From: Argyresthia goedartella
Taxonomy: Eukaryota; Arthropoda; Insecta; Lepidoptera; Argyresthiidae
Length of the DNA: 64,000 nucleotides
Direction of reading: 5' to 3'
Assembly: GCA_949825045.1 (NCBI GenBank)
Contig: OX463809.1
Coordinates: 8,831,501-8,895,500, forward strand
Numbering within the stretch: position 1 is the first letter of the stretch; every line of letters starts with the position of its first letter. The notes beneath the pieces are model-generated. The model did not search any database. It saw only the letters and a list, made by a program, of their open reading frames with translations, and had not been told where the DNA came from. The position numbers and the translations under genes are program-made. Of this stretch, positions 11,627 to 22,601 are shown in pieces.

Positions 11627-11630
11627 AATT

Positions 11631-12540
11631 TGGATTGTTTATCTATTAGGTATTTCTAGTAGGTATAAGTTTATGTTTACAATAAACCAGATAATATATT
11701 TACTCTAAATTATGTTTGTTCCTTTAATTAAAAACTTTTTTTTAAGTAAATATTGTGTTGTTTTACATCAAACGATGATTTTGCCGAATAAAAGCATGTG
11801 TGTATGTATTCAAAACATAACGTTTTATTTCAATAGGCTTGTAACTTGTAACCTACAATTATTTTGCAACTAAAGACCACGGAAGTTCCCTGCATTACTT
11901 TGTCATATTAACGATCATTAAGTTCTTTCCACCGAGTAAATTATGTTCCCTTCTCTCTCACATTTATGAATTATTTGTGAAAGATAGGTACTGTTTGGAC
12001 CCAAGATAAATGGTCATTAAGATAGATGACAGTGATAGTCATAAGCTAGCATGCAGGCAGACGCAGTCTCTGCGTACTGTGTTGCATGAAATACGATGCA
12101 GTACAGTCGGCTTACTAGTCCAAAGGTGTGTGCTGTGCTGCTGATGCTGTACAAACGCTAATGGCTGGTTTTATAGTAGTGTCATGTACGGTAATATCGC
12201 AGGAAACTGAGGGACAGAGATAAGCGCTACACAAGTATTAGAATGGCGCCGATCGATGCTTTAATACCATTCCTTCTGCCATTACTTTTAAGTTCAAAAA
12301 TAAAAATGAAACCTATATTTTGGTTTATTTACAGCCCTCACTTTCCTACGATGTTATCATTGGAATAGTTAGCTTAAAAAGGCCCAATCGCTAATGTACT
12401 GTCGCAATATACCTACTCGACTCGAGTCAAACAAAAACTGATGTGTTGTGCGGGTCGGACAGATGGAATGGGTCGTCGTACCATAGATGAACCATACATA
12501 CAGCTATAGCCAAGAATCTCAAGCACGAATTCACGATACA
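11631..12540. other. Intergenic, nothing recognised
   Basis: AT-rich sequence without a conserved frame, RNA gene or clear repeat end. Confidence 0.5.
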
Positions 12541-12544
12541 TAAA

Positions 12545-12830
12545 CATAAACGAGATCACATCGAGACATGGACCAGATATTTCAGTGATTGAGCTATGGC
12601 GATTAAAATCAACGAGCAACCAATTGAGCATGTAACAAATTGAGATGTGAACCGGATATTTTAATGTTTAAGTACTGCTATGATAATTGAAACTACGAGC
12701 ATATAACAATGACATGATATTTCGATGATTGAATGCTGCTATGGAAATTGACTCTGAATTTGTTACATAAAAAGATTTAATTAGATACTCAAATGATTGA
12801 GTGCTGCTTATTTAACCCGTCACCATATTA
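12545..12830. repeat. Degenerate tandem repeat, about 60-80 bp unit
   Basis: Three to four diverged units carry the pattern 'ga-atg---cc-gATATTTcagTGATTGAgTgCTGctatg'. Examples are ATATTTCAGTGATTGAGCTATG, ATATTTTAATGTTTAAGTACTGC, ATATTTCGATGATTGAATGCTG and ACTCAAATGATTGAGTGCTG. Units share order but drift in length, so this is an old tandem array. Confidence 0.55.
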
Positions 12831-13594
12831 TGCAACAAGTTAAGGGATTAAGTATGGCCAGAAATGCATCTTTAGCTTCAATTCTAGGCTAAACTAGACA
12901 ACATAAAAATGTAGGATAAATATATGTCATAAAAGGTCTATTAGAGATAAGAATGGACTTTTAAAATTACCGGATATCTGTTATATTTCATACTTAAAAA
13001 TATTTTTCGCAATGCATTATTATTCAACTAAATGAACAAGCGCTCGGAGACGAAATCAGTTTCCTATATGAAACTTACACGCAAAAATAGGTAAAAAAAA
13101 GGGAAAATTTTTGGTTGTTTTATTTTATTTTTAATGTTGTTATTACAGGAGTTTAGTAATATTTTCTATAATTTTCTCGGTCTCGGAGCTCTGCGCGGGA
13201 GCATGCGTCAGTCTGCTTCGACGCGATGCGACGGGTATTTGTTTTCTTTGTCTAATTCTCAATGCCATTGGCCTATGTGCAGCCCTTAAGTATCACAAAC
13301 TGGTTGAGGGCCGTGATGGTGTTATTTTATCCCACGAGTGGAAATAAATTATGAATTCTTATGATATATATATACTTCAGAGAATAGATAGATACATACT
13401 AAACTGAATACATTAAAAATTAAAGAAAATGAGAAAATTAAAGACATTTGATGAAGAATGAGGTCATTCTTATGATGCAGATGGCCGAGAGATTTGCAAT
13501 TTTGCATAGAGACATTGAAGAATTTTGCTTATAGCCAAACCAGTCAACCATAAGCCAAGTAGCGGCGAATTGTTCGAGTGAAGAACCGGTATCC

Positions 13595-13805
13595 CGTCTG
13601 AGCTAAGCAACAGTGAGACGTCCGAGTTAAGCAGTACCGTATCTCATCTGAGCTAAGCAGCTGGGAGCTCTCCGAGCTTAGCAGCTGAGAGCTCTCCGAG
13701 CTAAGTAGAGGTAACCTGTCCTAGCTAAGCTGAGGTTACCTATCTCTGTACGAGCAGAAGTGGTGGAGCCTAGCAGCAGTGGCCCCTTCGAGTCTAGCAG
13801 CGGAG
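13595..13805. repeat. Minisatellite with GAGCTAAGCAG core, about 24-33 bp unit
   Basis: Repeated GAGCTAAGCAG / GAGTTAAGCAG / GAGCTTAGCAG / TAGCTAAGCTGAG blocks are separated by CTCTCC, CGTCC or CTGTCC. The array ends beside the mariner remnant. It has no long open frame. Confidence 0.65.
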
Positions 13806-13809
13806 ACCC

Positions 13810-14732
13810 TCAGCAGTTGTAATCGATCCGTGACAAAATAGCGGTTTCCCGGACTGAATTTGAATTGAATTTTTTCCCTATCAAGAAGTTACCCAAATTT
13901 CGAAAAAAATGGTAATCTGTTGGAGCAAGGTCCGGAGAGTACGGTGGATGTCTTAGACATTCCAATTGAAGCTCCTCTAATATGGTAGCCGTCTGTTGTG
14001 CAGTGTGTGGTCTAGCGTTATCATGAAGCAGCAGTGGCCTTGAGCGATTGACCAGCCTCGGTTGTTTAGCAGCTAGCTTTTCCATCATGATTTGCAGTTG
14101 CTGACAATAGACATCTGCCGTAATCGTCTGGCCAGATTTAAGAAAGCTGTGGTGAACGACACCAGCATTAGTCACCAAACGCTCACAAGTAACTTTTTTG
14201 GAGTCAATTTTCGCTTGGGGCATGGTTTGGCCGGTTCGGAAGGATTCAGCCATTGCGATGAGCACTTCCGATTATCGTACAGGATCCACTTTTCATCACA
14301 GGTAATAATTCGATTTAAAATCCTTTCATTATTGTGCCGGGTGAGTAATGTAACGCAGCAGTCAACGCGCGTTTGTTGTGAGGTACCCACCTTTCAAGCT
14401 TTTTCACCTTCCCAATTTGCTTCAAGTGGATTAAAACAGTTTTATCACTAACACCGCAGCCTGCAGCTAACTCGGACGTGGTTTGCGATGGGTCCGCTTC
14501 CACAATAGCCTTCAATTCTTCATTATCAACTTTGGTCTCCGGCCGTCCACGGGGCTTGTTCTGCAGGTCGAAATTTCCAGAACCGAAACGTTGGAACCAA
14601 AAAAGCACTGTGTTTTCTATCGCGGCACCGTCGCCATACACATCATTAACCCTTCGAGCCGTTTCTGCAGCACTGGTGCCACGGAAGAACTCATAGGTAC
14701 TCGTAAATAACGCGATATTTCAAGTTTTCCAT
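13810..14732 (-). pseudogene. mariner (DD34D) transposase, decayed
   Basis: Three overlapping frames carry consecutive pieces of one mariner protein. The first starts at 14732 (MENLKYRVIYEY, then a shift) and has AAETARRVNDVYGDGAAI and the helix-turn-helix STT/SELAAGCGVSDKTVLIHL. The second has the first catalytic Asp in TCDEKWILYDN. The third has the second in LLLHDNARPHTA and the third in YSPDLAPTDYHFF; 34 residues separate the last two, the mariner spacing. At least two frameshifts break it. Clear terminal repeats were not found. Confidence 0.85.
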
Positions 14733-15763
14733 TTTGTAAGCTGAGCGACGCAAGAAAAAAACAATTGAGGAAAAAACAAATGAATTAAAATTTTAGAAAC
14801 ACAAATACACGAGTAAATAGCTTTATAAATTTGAATTTGGAATTCCTAGCCATAGAGGAGATATTTGAGATCAAAGTGGCCAGTACGGCGAAACGCAATT
14901 TCATATGTAAGGAACTAATAGTATTCATCCAAGGTTGTTTGTTTGGGACGACAGTCATATTTCTAGTCAGTCTGTGTATGTCCTTTGTGTAAAACTATGA
15001 TCCGTTGAATTAATTCAAACAAAAGTAAACGATTTTGTGAGATCGGCGTACTGAACAATCAAGTATTTACTATAGCGTGTCTGGGACAGACACAGTCCCG
15101 CAGGATGGCCGACTGTTAAGAATTCATATTCTTAAAACGAAATATTGCTCTGTTCAGTTCGATCGAATCGATTATTTAGCACATCACTAATCCGTAAGAC
15201 GAAATCTCACATCCTTAGCTGTCAATCGTGAAGTGGGGAGGGCAACGCTGTATTTTCATTGTTTTTGTGTCTTAAGGTATGGAAATATATTATTTTTGTT
15301 TTACACAGTGAGTTTGTTTTTATCAGTACTTAATTAAAAATACCTGGTTATTTAATATGATATAAGGTCAGTTGGGGAAGACCGTATACAAGGCAAGACA
15401 TCCGTTCCGTTCTTGAATAGCTATCAAGGTACTCTGTGATAGCTTTGCAGCTTGCATCGATAGTCGGTAAAACAAAATCCTAGTTTCGTTCGAATTTGTA
15501 ACCACAGATATCGCTTGCGACACTATGGTGGGAGAAAATGTTCTGCTATTTTTTTTCGCCTTTTAAAACTCCATTGTCAAATCACATGTGCTGACGAAAA
15601 AAAAAAGTTATTAATCGAACGAGTTTATTAAAACGTGGTTGAGCATTCAGTTACATTTACTTACGTAATGGAGAAGACAACGCGAACCACTACTGTGGTT
15701 GCTTTATGATAAGCGACCTGGAAGCACGCCAATCAGTCGCTTGCTACTCTCAAGCGTCGTAGA
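14733..15763. other. Intergenic, nothing recognised
   Basis: No conserved frame or element end was seen other than the 8-bp target site GTCGTAGA at the right edge (15756-15763). Confidence 0.5.
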
Positions 15764-15837
15764 CAGGCCCCTCTTATCCATATGGGCACTCTGGGCACGT
15801 GCGAAGGGATAGACCTATTATGCACAACATAACCGAA

Positions 15838-16305
15838 AACTAAACATCAGATTGACTATAATATATTTATAATAAATTACTTAGATATTTACACATATAA
15901 ATAAATGAGAACCTACATAATAACCTATGAATACTATATATAAATATCAATAAATACCTATACAATATATAAATAAAATATAATCTACTACAGAAGAGAA
16001 AGGTAATGTTCCTTCAAACGACTTTTGAAGATGTTAAGAGATGGACTGTCCCTGACGGTGCTGGGGAGTTTGTTCCAGAGCTTGATAGCCTGGAGTCGGA
16101 ACCCATGTTCATATGCGACAGTTTTATGTTGCGGTGTTGTGAGCAGCGACCGAGTGTGAGGTCTCCGAGGCCTATCTGAAGAAAAGTGAAAGAATCACGT
16201 AAGAAGCCAGGGTAATGAGGATTATATAAAATCTTAAAGAGAGTGAAGAGGATGTGGGAATCCCGGCGAAGACGGATTGGAAGCCACTTCAGATCCCTGC
16301 GATAC
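15838..16305 (-). mobile_element. LINE 3' end inside the hAT remnant
   Basis: On the minus strand at about 16010-16110 a frame reads FRLQAIKLWNKLPSTVRD then SPSLNIFKSRLKEH. This is the same C-terminal signature as the LINE fragment at 2614-3165. It is followed by AT-rich 3' UTR with TATA-type repeats. No reverse transcriptase remains. Confidence 0.7.
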
Positions 16306-16310
16306 TGAGA

Positions 16311-16470
16311 AACTCCTAGGTGGCGCTAGTAAATAGTATCACTTTTTTGTGTGAATTTGTCGTTCTTCTCGTCAAGTAATTGTTTTCTGTAGGCAACTCC
16401 TAGGTGACGCTAGTAAATAGTACCTATTTTTTTGTGTGTGAGGTTGTTCTTCTCTGTGGTTTCCTGTTAT
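16311..16470. repeat. 84-bp tandem duplication inside the hAT remnant
   Basis: AACTCCTAGGTGGCGCTAGT at 16311 and AACTCCTAGGTGACGCTAGT at 16395 begin two similar units. Both continue through AAATAGTA, a T-rich stretch and GTTCTTCTC. Confidence 0.75.
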
Positions 16471-16849
16471 TGTTGTGTAAACTAAAAGTTTGTTTTGCGT
16501 GTATTATCGGTGTGAAAATAAATAGTGTATATAATAAATAAAATGTCGAAACGGTCATATCCTAGTGGAGCTGAAAAAAGGAAAAAAGTGGTAGGTACAT
16601 CAAAAGAATGCAACTAATAAGTTGCCGAAACTAACCTCATATTTTGCTAGTTCTACTACTGGAGAAAGTTCTGTAAGTACCTAGCAATCAAACAATAAAT
16701 CTTCCACAAATTGCAGGACTTTCTGGATCGTCATGTCCAGCACAAATCCACAGGTCCACGGGTTTAGGCTAAGCGTTGCCCGTCAGGCGCCCATAGTAGG
16801 TAGATTATTTGTACCTAGTATTGAGCAGTTTTAGTGGCCATATGTGGTC

Positions 16850-17155
16850 TTCATCATCAGTTCAGCATCACAATATAACGCTTACCATGAGTAAATGCAC
16901 GAGTTATTATAAAAACCACAAAACACTATAAGTCTGCCTAAAATTTTTGAAGAGTTCCCTCGATTTCTCCAGGACCCCATCATCAGATCCTGACCTTGTG
17001 TCAATGGAACCAATGGGAAGGTAAACCCTTTCAAACAAAAAAATAATTTTTCAAATCGGTCCATCCGTCTAGGCGCAACAGGGGAACATACATAAAAAAA
17101 AATGTCGCGTCGAATTGTAAACCTCCTCCTTTTGTGAAGTCGGTTAAAAATAGGG
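16850..17155 (+). repeat. Lepidoptera-wide interspersed repeat ending GAAGTCGGTTAAAAA
   Basis: Contains GAGTTCCCTCGATTTCTCCA, CCCATCATCAGATCCTGAC and the 3' end CCTCCTCCTTTTGTGAAGTC GGTTAAAAA. I recognise this as a very common non-coding repeat of moth and butterfly genomes. No protein coding. Confidence 0.6.
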
Positions 17156-17234
17156 CTTTGTAGAAGTCATAGGGGCCCCACTATCCGAATGTGCCCAGAG
17201 CCTCATATAGGTTAAAGACGGCCCTGGTCGTAGA

Positions 17235-17811
17235 CACAGAGCAACTTATATATATAATACGTCGTAGACGTGTGCAGTGAAATGGAAAAAAGGTGCAAAA
17301 CTGCAAACTCTGAGAAAATGCCCTCGTGTATGTTACGATACTGCACCAATAATTCAAGCAATACAGGAGGTGCAAAAGAATATCTTTCCATCGTTGAGTA
17401 TCTCGATAAATCATGTAAAAACTTTGAAAATTGAACTTAATTCGAGCAAAATATTAAGCGGAGACGCGGAGACGCCATGTCGGGTCATTTGTCATAGACT
17501 AAAAGTTTAGATATGCCATGTGTATGTAACAAGTGCGGGTAGCATCTCAGTGTATTTTACTTGTGGTAGAATTATCTCTTTATAAGCGGAAAACAATAAT
17601 ATTACACATAACAAAAAGGGCCTTGTTAGGGACATCATTTGATACCGGCTATCATAAATAAATACACTATAATTCGCTTGAAACACGAAGCTAAAACTGA
17701 TCAGACAAATAATTATTTATCCAAAGGGCATAAGTTAACTAAACTTATTTTGTTTAAGGGTACTTAACTAAATAAATATAATACTACAATTAATATACGG
17801 CTGTTCATTTT
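17235..17811. other. Intergenic, nothing recognised
   Basis: AT-rich; no convincing gene, RNA or repeat end beyond short simple repeats. Confidence 0.5.
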
Positions 17812-18208
17812 TTAGGGTTCCGTACCCAACGGGTAAGAACGGAACCCTATTACTAAGACTTCGCTGTCCGTCCGTCCGTCCGTCTGTCACCAGGCTGTAT
17901 CTCAAGAACCTAGCTAGCTAGAGAGTTGAAATTTTCACAGATTATGTATTTCTGTTGCCGCTGTAACAACAAATACTAAAAAACAGGATAAAATAAATAT
18001 TTAAGGGGGCTCCCATACAACAATACCACATACAAACTTATGGATGCACCTGGTTACGTACATGGTGTGAAAGTAACCGCACCAATAACTTTGTAAACAA
18101 TATTTTGCTGTGTAAAATCCAAACTATTCACTCCACACCATCGCTTCCATTGAACGGTGGTACGGAACCCTTCGTGCGCGATTTAGACTCGCACTTGATC
18201 GGTTTTTG
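17812..18208 (-). mobile_element. CGGAACCCTAAAAA repeat family, near-complete copy
   Basis: On the minus strand it begins AAAAACCGATCAAGTGCGAG and GCGCACGAAGGGTTCCGTACC. It ends GGTTCCGTTCTTACCCGTTG... CGGAACCCTAAAAAA. A (GTCC)n block lies at 17867-17887. Short non-autonomous repeats with (GTCY)n are described in Lepidoptera as Helitron-like; that link is inference here. A second complete insertion is at 21347-21911. Confidence 0.65.
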
Positions 18209-19045
18209 TAATTCAATTCAATTCAAAATATTTATTTCAGATAGCATACATTTTGACACATATACATCCATAGGTAGATATTATTTTATCATTATAAAAA
18301 AGTTTAAAATTAAACTGAATACATCATCCATCATCCTTGAATAACAAATAACACCCACACTCACACCCTGCTCACACAGTCACACACACAAAACATCGTC
18401 CTAAAATATGATTATAATTTATGGTTTGTTACTGCGAAGGTGCACATCCATCCAGTACTTCAACATAGGGCTGTCCACCTTCCCAGCCAGAGTGCTGAGG
18501 ATAGTGTTGGAGCTGCCGAAAAAGCGGTTTCTTAACGAGGCAATCCTCTTTCTCATTATTGCAAAGAAATCGTCAATCCTAGCTTCGGCAAACATAGCCG
18601 AGGCGCTGCAGTATCGCGGCAGCCCCAACAGTATTCTCAGAGCATTATTATATTGGACGCGCAGGGCGCTGTAGGCTCTCCGCGTATAGCTGACCCACAA
18701 GCCACTAGTGTAGAAGGACTGACAAAATGCTCTGAAAAGTGTCAATTTGACAGCCCTTGTACACTTCGCAAACCTGCGGGCCAGCATATTACATCGGACC
18801 GCCATCGCCCTGCGCTCCCTTTCAATATCAATGTCATCTACGAGCCCCTCTGTGACCACGTGACCCAGGTACTTGAAATGTGGAACCCGCTTGAGAGGTG
18901 CTCCACACAATGACACAACCGGATCCTTATCAGGCGGTTTAGTCCCTGAATGAAACACCATCAACTCACTTTTATTCACATTATACCTGAGCCCGTGTGT
19001 AACAGCGTAGGACTCACAGACATGTAAAAGTAAATACTTCATTCC
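18209..19045 (-). mobile_element. LINE 3' fragment with RT C-terminal domain
   Basis: The open frame 19042-18419 encodes the region after the RT palm of a non-LTR element: HGLRYNVNKSELMVFHSG, VPHFKYLGHVVTEG, YTRRAYSALRVQYNNALRIL. A 3' UTR follows and a TTTGAATTGAATTG tail preceded by CTGAAATAAATA (18245-18208). It is 5'-truncated; endonuclease and palm are missing. The 624-nt coding part has no stop, so the copy is fairly young. The clade is not assigned. Confidence 0.75.
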
Positions 19046-19499
19046 TTTGACTTTAATCTAATCTTTCAATTCACTACTTGGTCAGAAAACTTAATTTTTC
19101 ACTCTCTTTAAAAAAAAAAAATCAGCTGAGCACTCGACCCGAAATGTACTGAGACGAGAAAAATTGAGTTACCCTGATCATACAGCATGGTTTCGACATG
19201 TAGCCCCCCTTTCTGTTACAACCTGTACATGTAAATTTTTGATTTACATGCAACTTTTTGATTACATGCGACTATTCCCACAATATTAAATTATTCTATA
19301 TTGACTTAGAGATAAAGTTGGGCAGAATATAAACAAGGTGTCACCTCTATGACGGTTACATCGCATCTATGACTGATTAGCCGCGCCCGCGCGCCCCCAC
19401 TACAGCGTTTGCTTCACATGCATTTGTTCGCGATGTCTGTTCCATAAGGATCATTCACACAGCGGTACTACCTAGTAACGGCCGCCGGATCAGCCACCC
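19046..19499. other. Intergenic, nothing recognised
   Basis: Short GC-rich patch near 19380-19405; no gene, RNA or element end identified. Confidence 0.5.
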
Positions 19500-20027
19500 G
19501 ATGGGTCTTTACACTACTCTTTCCATCGCAGCGGCGACCGATTCGACGTCGCATCGGCCGCCGTTGCGTTCTGCGGCGACAGCTCGGGCGACCGTTGCTT
19601 TCTGCGGCGGCTGATCCGGCGGCCGATGCGTTGGCTGTGGTTTACAGGGTCCTAGTCCTTCAACTGTACGAAAATCCTTCTGATCGGTGCCCGGTTGCAT
19701 ATGATAAAGCTTAAGGCTCATTCTCATTCATAAGTTTTGAAAACTTCAGAAGTTATGATAAAAAAGTGCCAAAAATGACTATCTCCGAAACTGCAGACTC
19801 TAAAATTATGAATATATAACTTAAGCCAAAGATTACATTAAAACTTACCTGGAATTGCCAAGTTTTTTTTTATCTGTTAGCCAAATACAAACTTATGATT
19901 GAACCTGGTTACGTACATGGAGTATGAAAGTAGCCGCACCAATAACTTTGTAAACAACATTTGCTATCTAAAATACATAATGCCCTCTAGAGGCCGCCAC
20001 TAATTTTAGTGTGATGTGAAGTAAAGT

Positions 20028-20625
20028 AGGTCTTATTACAGCGTATTTACACTGATAATGCAGAATATTACCCATGCCGTGTACATTATCGCACTAGTGC
20101 CTTTTCATTACATATATTTTTAAATATTAGCAAGAAGTATTAATGTTTCGAAAACAGCTAAGTAGTTATTCGCGTAAATATAAAATTCAATTCAAAATGT
20201 GATAAATAATTAAAAAATTTCATGAAACTGCTTGTTAGCTTGTTGGTATTTATATTTTGACGGTGTATTTTTACCTATAAATACCCAATTTAAAAATTTA
20301 TAAATATGTGGCTGATTAGCTACTTTGCCGGTGCCCTTATCTCAGACTTGCGCGCGCATGCAGCGCTGAGCGCGCGAAAAAATAAAATTACGGCCGCCAT
20401 CTTTTAAATGGGTTTCTGTTTGTTAAGTTTATTCACAGTATTGCATTTCGTTAGTTTTATTTACTTTTCCTCGCAAGTGTGTTGAAAAACGTCGTATGAA
20501 ACACGTGAGCATTGGTCATTACACTTCTCGTCTCCATTAAGCCTTCGCCTTCGGCTCAGGCTTAAAAACCGACTCGAGTGTAATGACCAACATACCACAC
20601 TTGTATCATAATGTACTATAGTGTG
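20028..20625. mobile_element. Insertion in copy A, flanked by TGTGAAG
   Basis: The piece at 32940 runs from the end module directly into the next block, while copy A has about 600 extra bases here. The extra block sits between two TGTGAAG words. It carries a hairpin region with arms GGTCATTACACT and AGTGTAATGACC (about 20513-20592). Probably a MITE; family unknown. Confidence 0.5.
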
Positions 20626-21346
20626 AAGCCTGTGAATAATAAAGATGCTTCTAAAGATACCTTATTTGTCAAATTCTGATAAGTAGTTAAGATGTTCTGG
20701 TGGAACAAATTAACATTCGAACATACCGGTCAAACACATAACCCTTCTTTTGGCTTCGCTGTATTCGGATAAAAAAAACAAACATAGCGTCATGGCTTTT
20801 CCCCTATGAAGTTGTAGAGGCCCAGTTATAACAAACTATTTACTCCACGGCATCCCTACAAGATCCCTACAGTACAAGTTCGCGAGTTCGACTCGCACTT
20901 GACCGGATTTCCATAATGTTTTCAGAGTACGTACATACTTGTACGTACCCTGAAATGGGGTACGTACATGCATGTACTTGGTGTGTACTGGGGTACGGGC
21001 AGGTAGATGTATGAGTACCTATATGTCGTATAAGTATGAGTACACATAAATCTGAGTGAGATTCTATAAGACCTACGATTTTTACTAAACTACTAAACCG
21101 ATTAAGACGTACCCAGGTATTTACGTATCGTTAGAATCGAAGTTATCCCAAGTATTCCCAAGTGTCATAGGATGGTATAAATATGACGTCATCATAAGAA
21201 CAGGTACAACAGATTCTGTATGCTATATTGAGTGATAAAGAAAAGTGTTTTCCAAACTTATCAATTGGAATCAATCAAAATGAACGATATTGAAAGCTAA
21301 TAATTAATTATAAAAAAGTATGCAATTTGTACCGAAAATAAAAAAG

Positions 21347-21911
21347 TATCCAAATGCGAGTCGGACTCGCCTCTGAAGGGTTCCGTTGTAATAGTATTAT
21401 AGTATCTGTGGTTGTAGCAAGTAATTATGTGACTGGATGTTTTTGTTGTAACTTTGTTTTTCATGGTGTTGTATGAATGACCAAGTTATCTTTGCGGTTT
21501 TTAATAAATGTTTAATATCTCAAAAACTGCTTATTTTATTTTGTTCAAACCAATTTTCGTTGTAAGATACACAGCATATTTTTTTGTAGATTTTTCACTC
21601 TCTTACTTTAAAAGTTAAAGGGGGGGGGGGTCAAATTTGTCCACTTTGGAAGGGTCTGTCTCTTTAATGATTTACTTTGAGGGAAAATTGTTTCAGGAAC
21701 TTCAACGTAATTTTTAAAGACCTATCTATAGAGACCCCACACAATATAGGTTTGATGAAAAAAAATATATTTTCAGTTTCATGTATTTAAATTTTAAATT
21801 TTTTGTATAAACATCGTAAAGCGGTTCACAGAATACATCTACATACCAAGTTTCAACTGAGAAGTTCTAATAGTTTCTGCATACAGTTGCTATGTTTCTC
21901 TACGGAACCCT
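21347..21911 (+). mobile_element. CGGAACCCTAAAAA family insertion in copy A
   Basis: The equivalent unbroken site reads ...CTAAAAAAGCGGTCACTTAC at 30622 and at 32160 (inverse). Here the same site has 565 extra bases between two AAAAAG words (21341-21346, 21912-21917). The insert starts TATCCAAATGCGAGTCGGAC and ends CTCTACGGAACCCT, and includes a run of nine or more G. It is the same family as 17812-18208. Confidence 0.7.
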
Positions 21912-22174
21912 AAAAAGCGGTCACTTACACGCATATCATAAAAACCGAGAGAATCAAGCATAAACAAATCTTTCAATAAATTAAACTCGACCTAGTAGTC
22001 ATACAAATAAAATCTAATCGAAATCATAGAAGAAATTGAAAAACTTGTTTCGGGGAATCCACTGGTTATGTTGTGTTGCCAACACAACAAAAAAATATGC
22101 ACTTTTTTATGAGTGCGATATTGCCAACTAGAATAATTATGAAAATTATTCTAGTGGTTGAATGTAGTATACGT

Positions 22175-22290
22175 CTAGCAACGAGTTATGAGCGGTGGCC
22201 TTGAATGCGCAGTAGTCACTTTTCAATACCTGTACATATGGGCAGTTATTCCCGCCAACGTCGCCCAGCACTCTTAATTCGTGGCGCGAC
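22175..22290 (-). mobile_element. Small MITE with CGCGCCACGAATTAAGA ends (copy 2 of 3)
   Basis: Inverse copy of the unit at 843-956. It contains CAATACCTGTACATATGGGC and ends GTGGCGCGAC. It replaces the TACGAGTAACTAAATC block found at the matching position in the other pieces of the host repeat. Confidence 0.65.
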
Positions 22291-22601
22291 AATCTAATCC
22301 AATAGAAAATCCATCAGCCACTAAAACCATTTTTGACCGCTAAAATGATAGTCTAAACCAGCGGTTCCCGAATTCTTTTGGCTACGGAACCCTTTTTGGC
22401 TCACCATTTTTGTGCGGAACCCTAGGTCAAGTAAGAAGTAAACTTACTGTAACATTGTTTTTTTACGTGAGATCACACCATACTGAGGCTTTTCGGCTTG
22501 GTGTTCGCATCTTGTAAGTATAGTTTAACTTTAAAAGAAAGACTTTTTAAGATAAAAATATTTATTTAGTTATAACAAAAAGATATTTAATTTAGATAAA
22601 C

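Larger units (their letters stand above)
15764..17226 (+). mobile_element. Internally deleted hAT element (ZMYM1-like transposase remnant)
   Basis: Ends CAGGCCCCTCTTATCC and, inverted, CAGGGCCGTCTTTAAC with a shared CTCTGGGCAC block. They are flanked by the exact 8-bp duplication GTCGTAGA (15756-15763 and 17227-17234), the hAT hallmark. Inside, 16543 opens MSKRSYPSGAEKRKK, and after a shift KLPKLTSYFASSTTGESS. That is the N-terminus of hAT proteins related to ZMYM1; the rest of the transposase is missing. The interior also contains a LINE tail, an 84-bp direct repeat and a Lepidoptera-wide repeat, so this copy is old. Confidence 0.8.
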
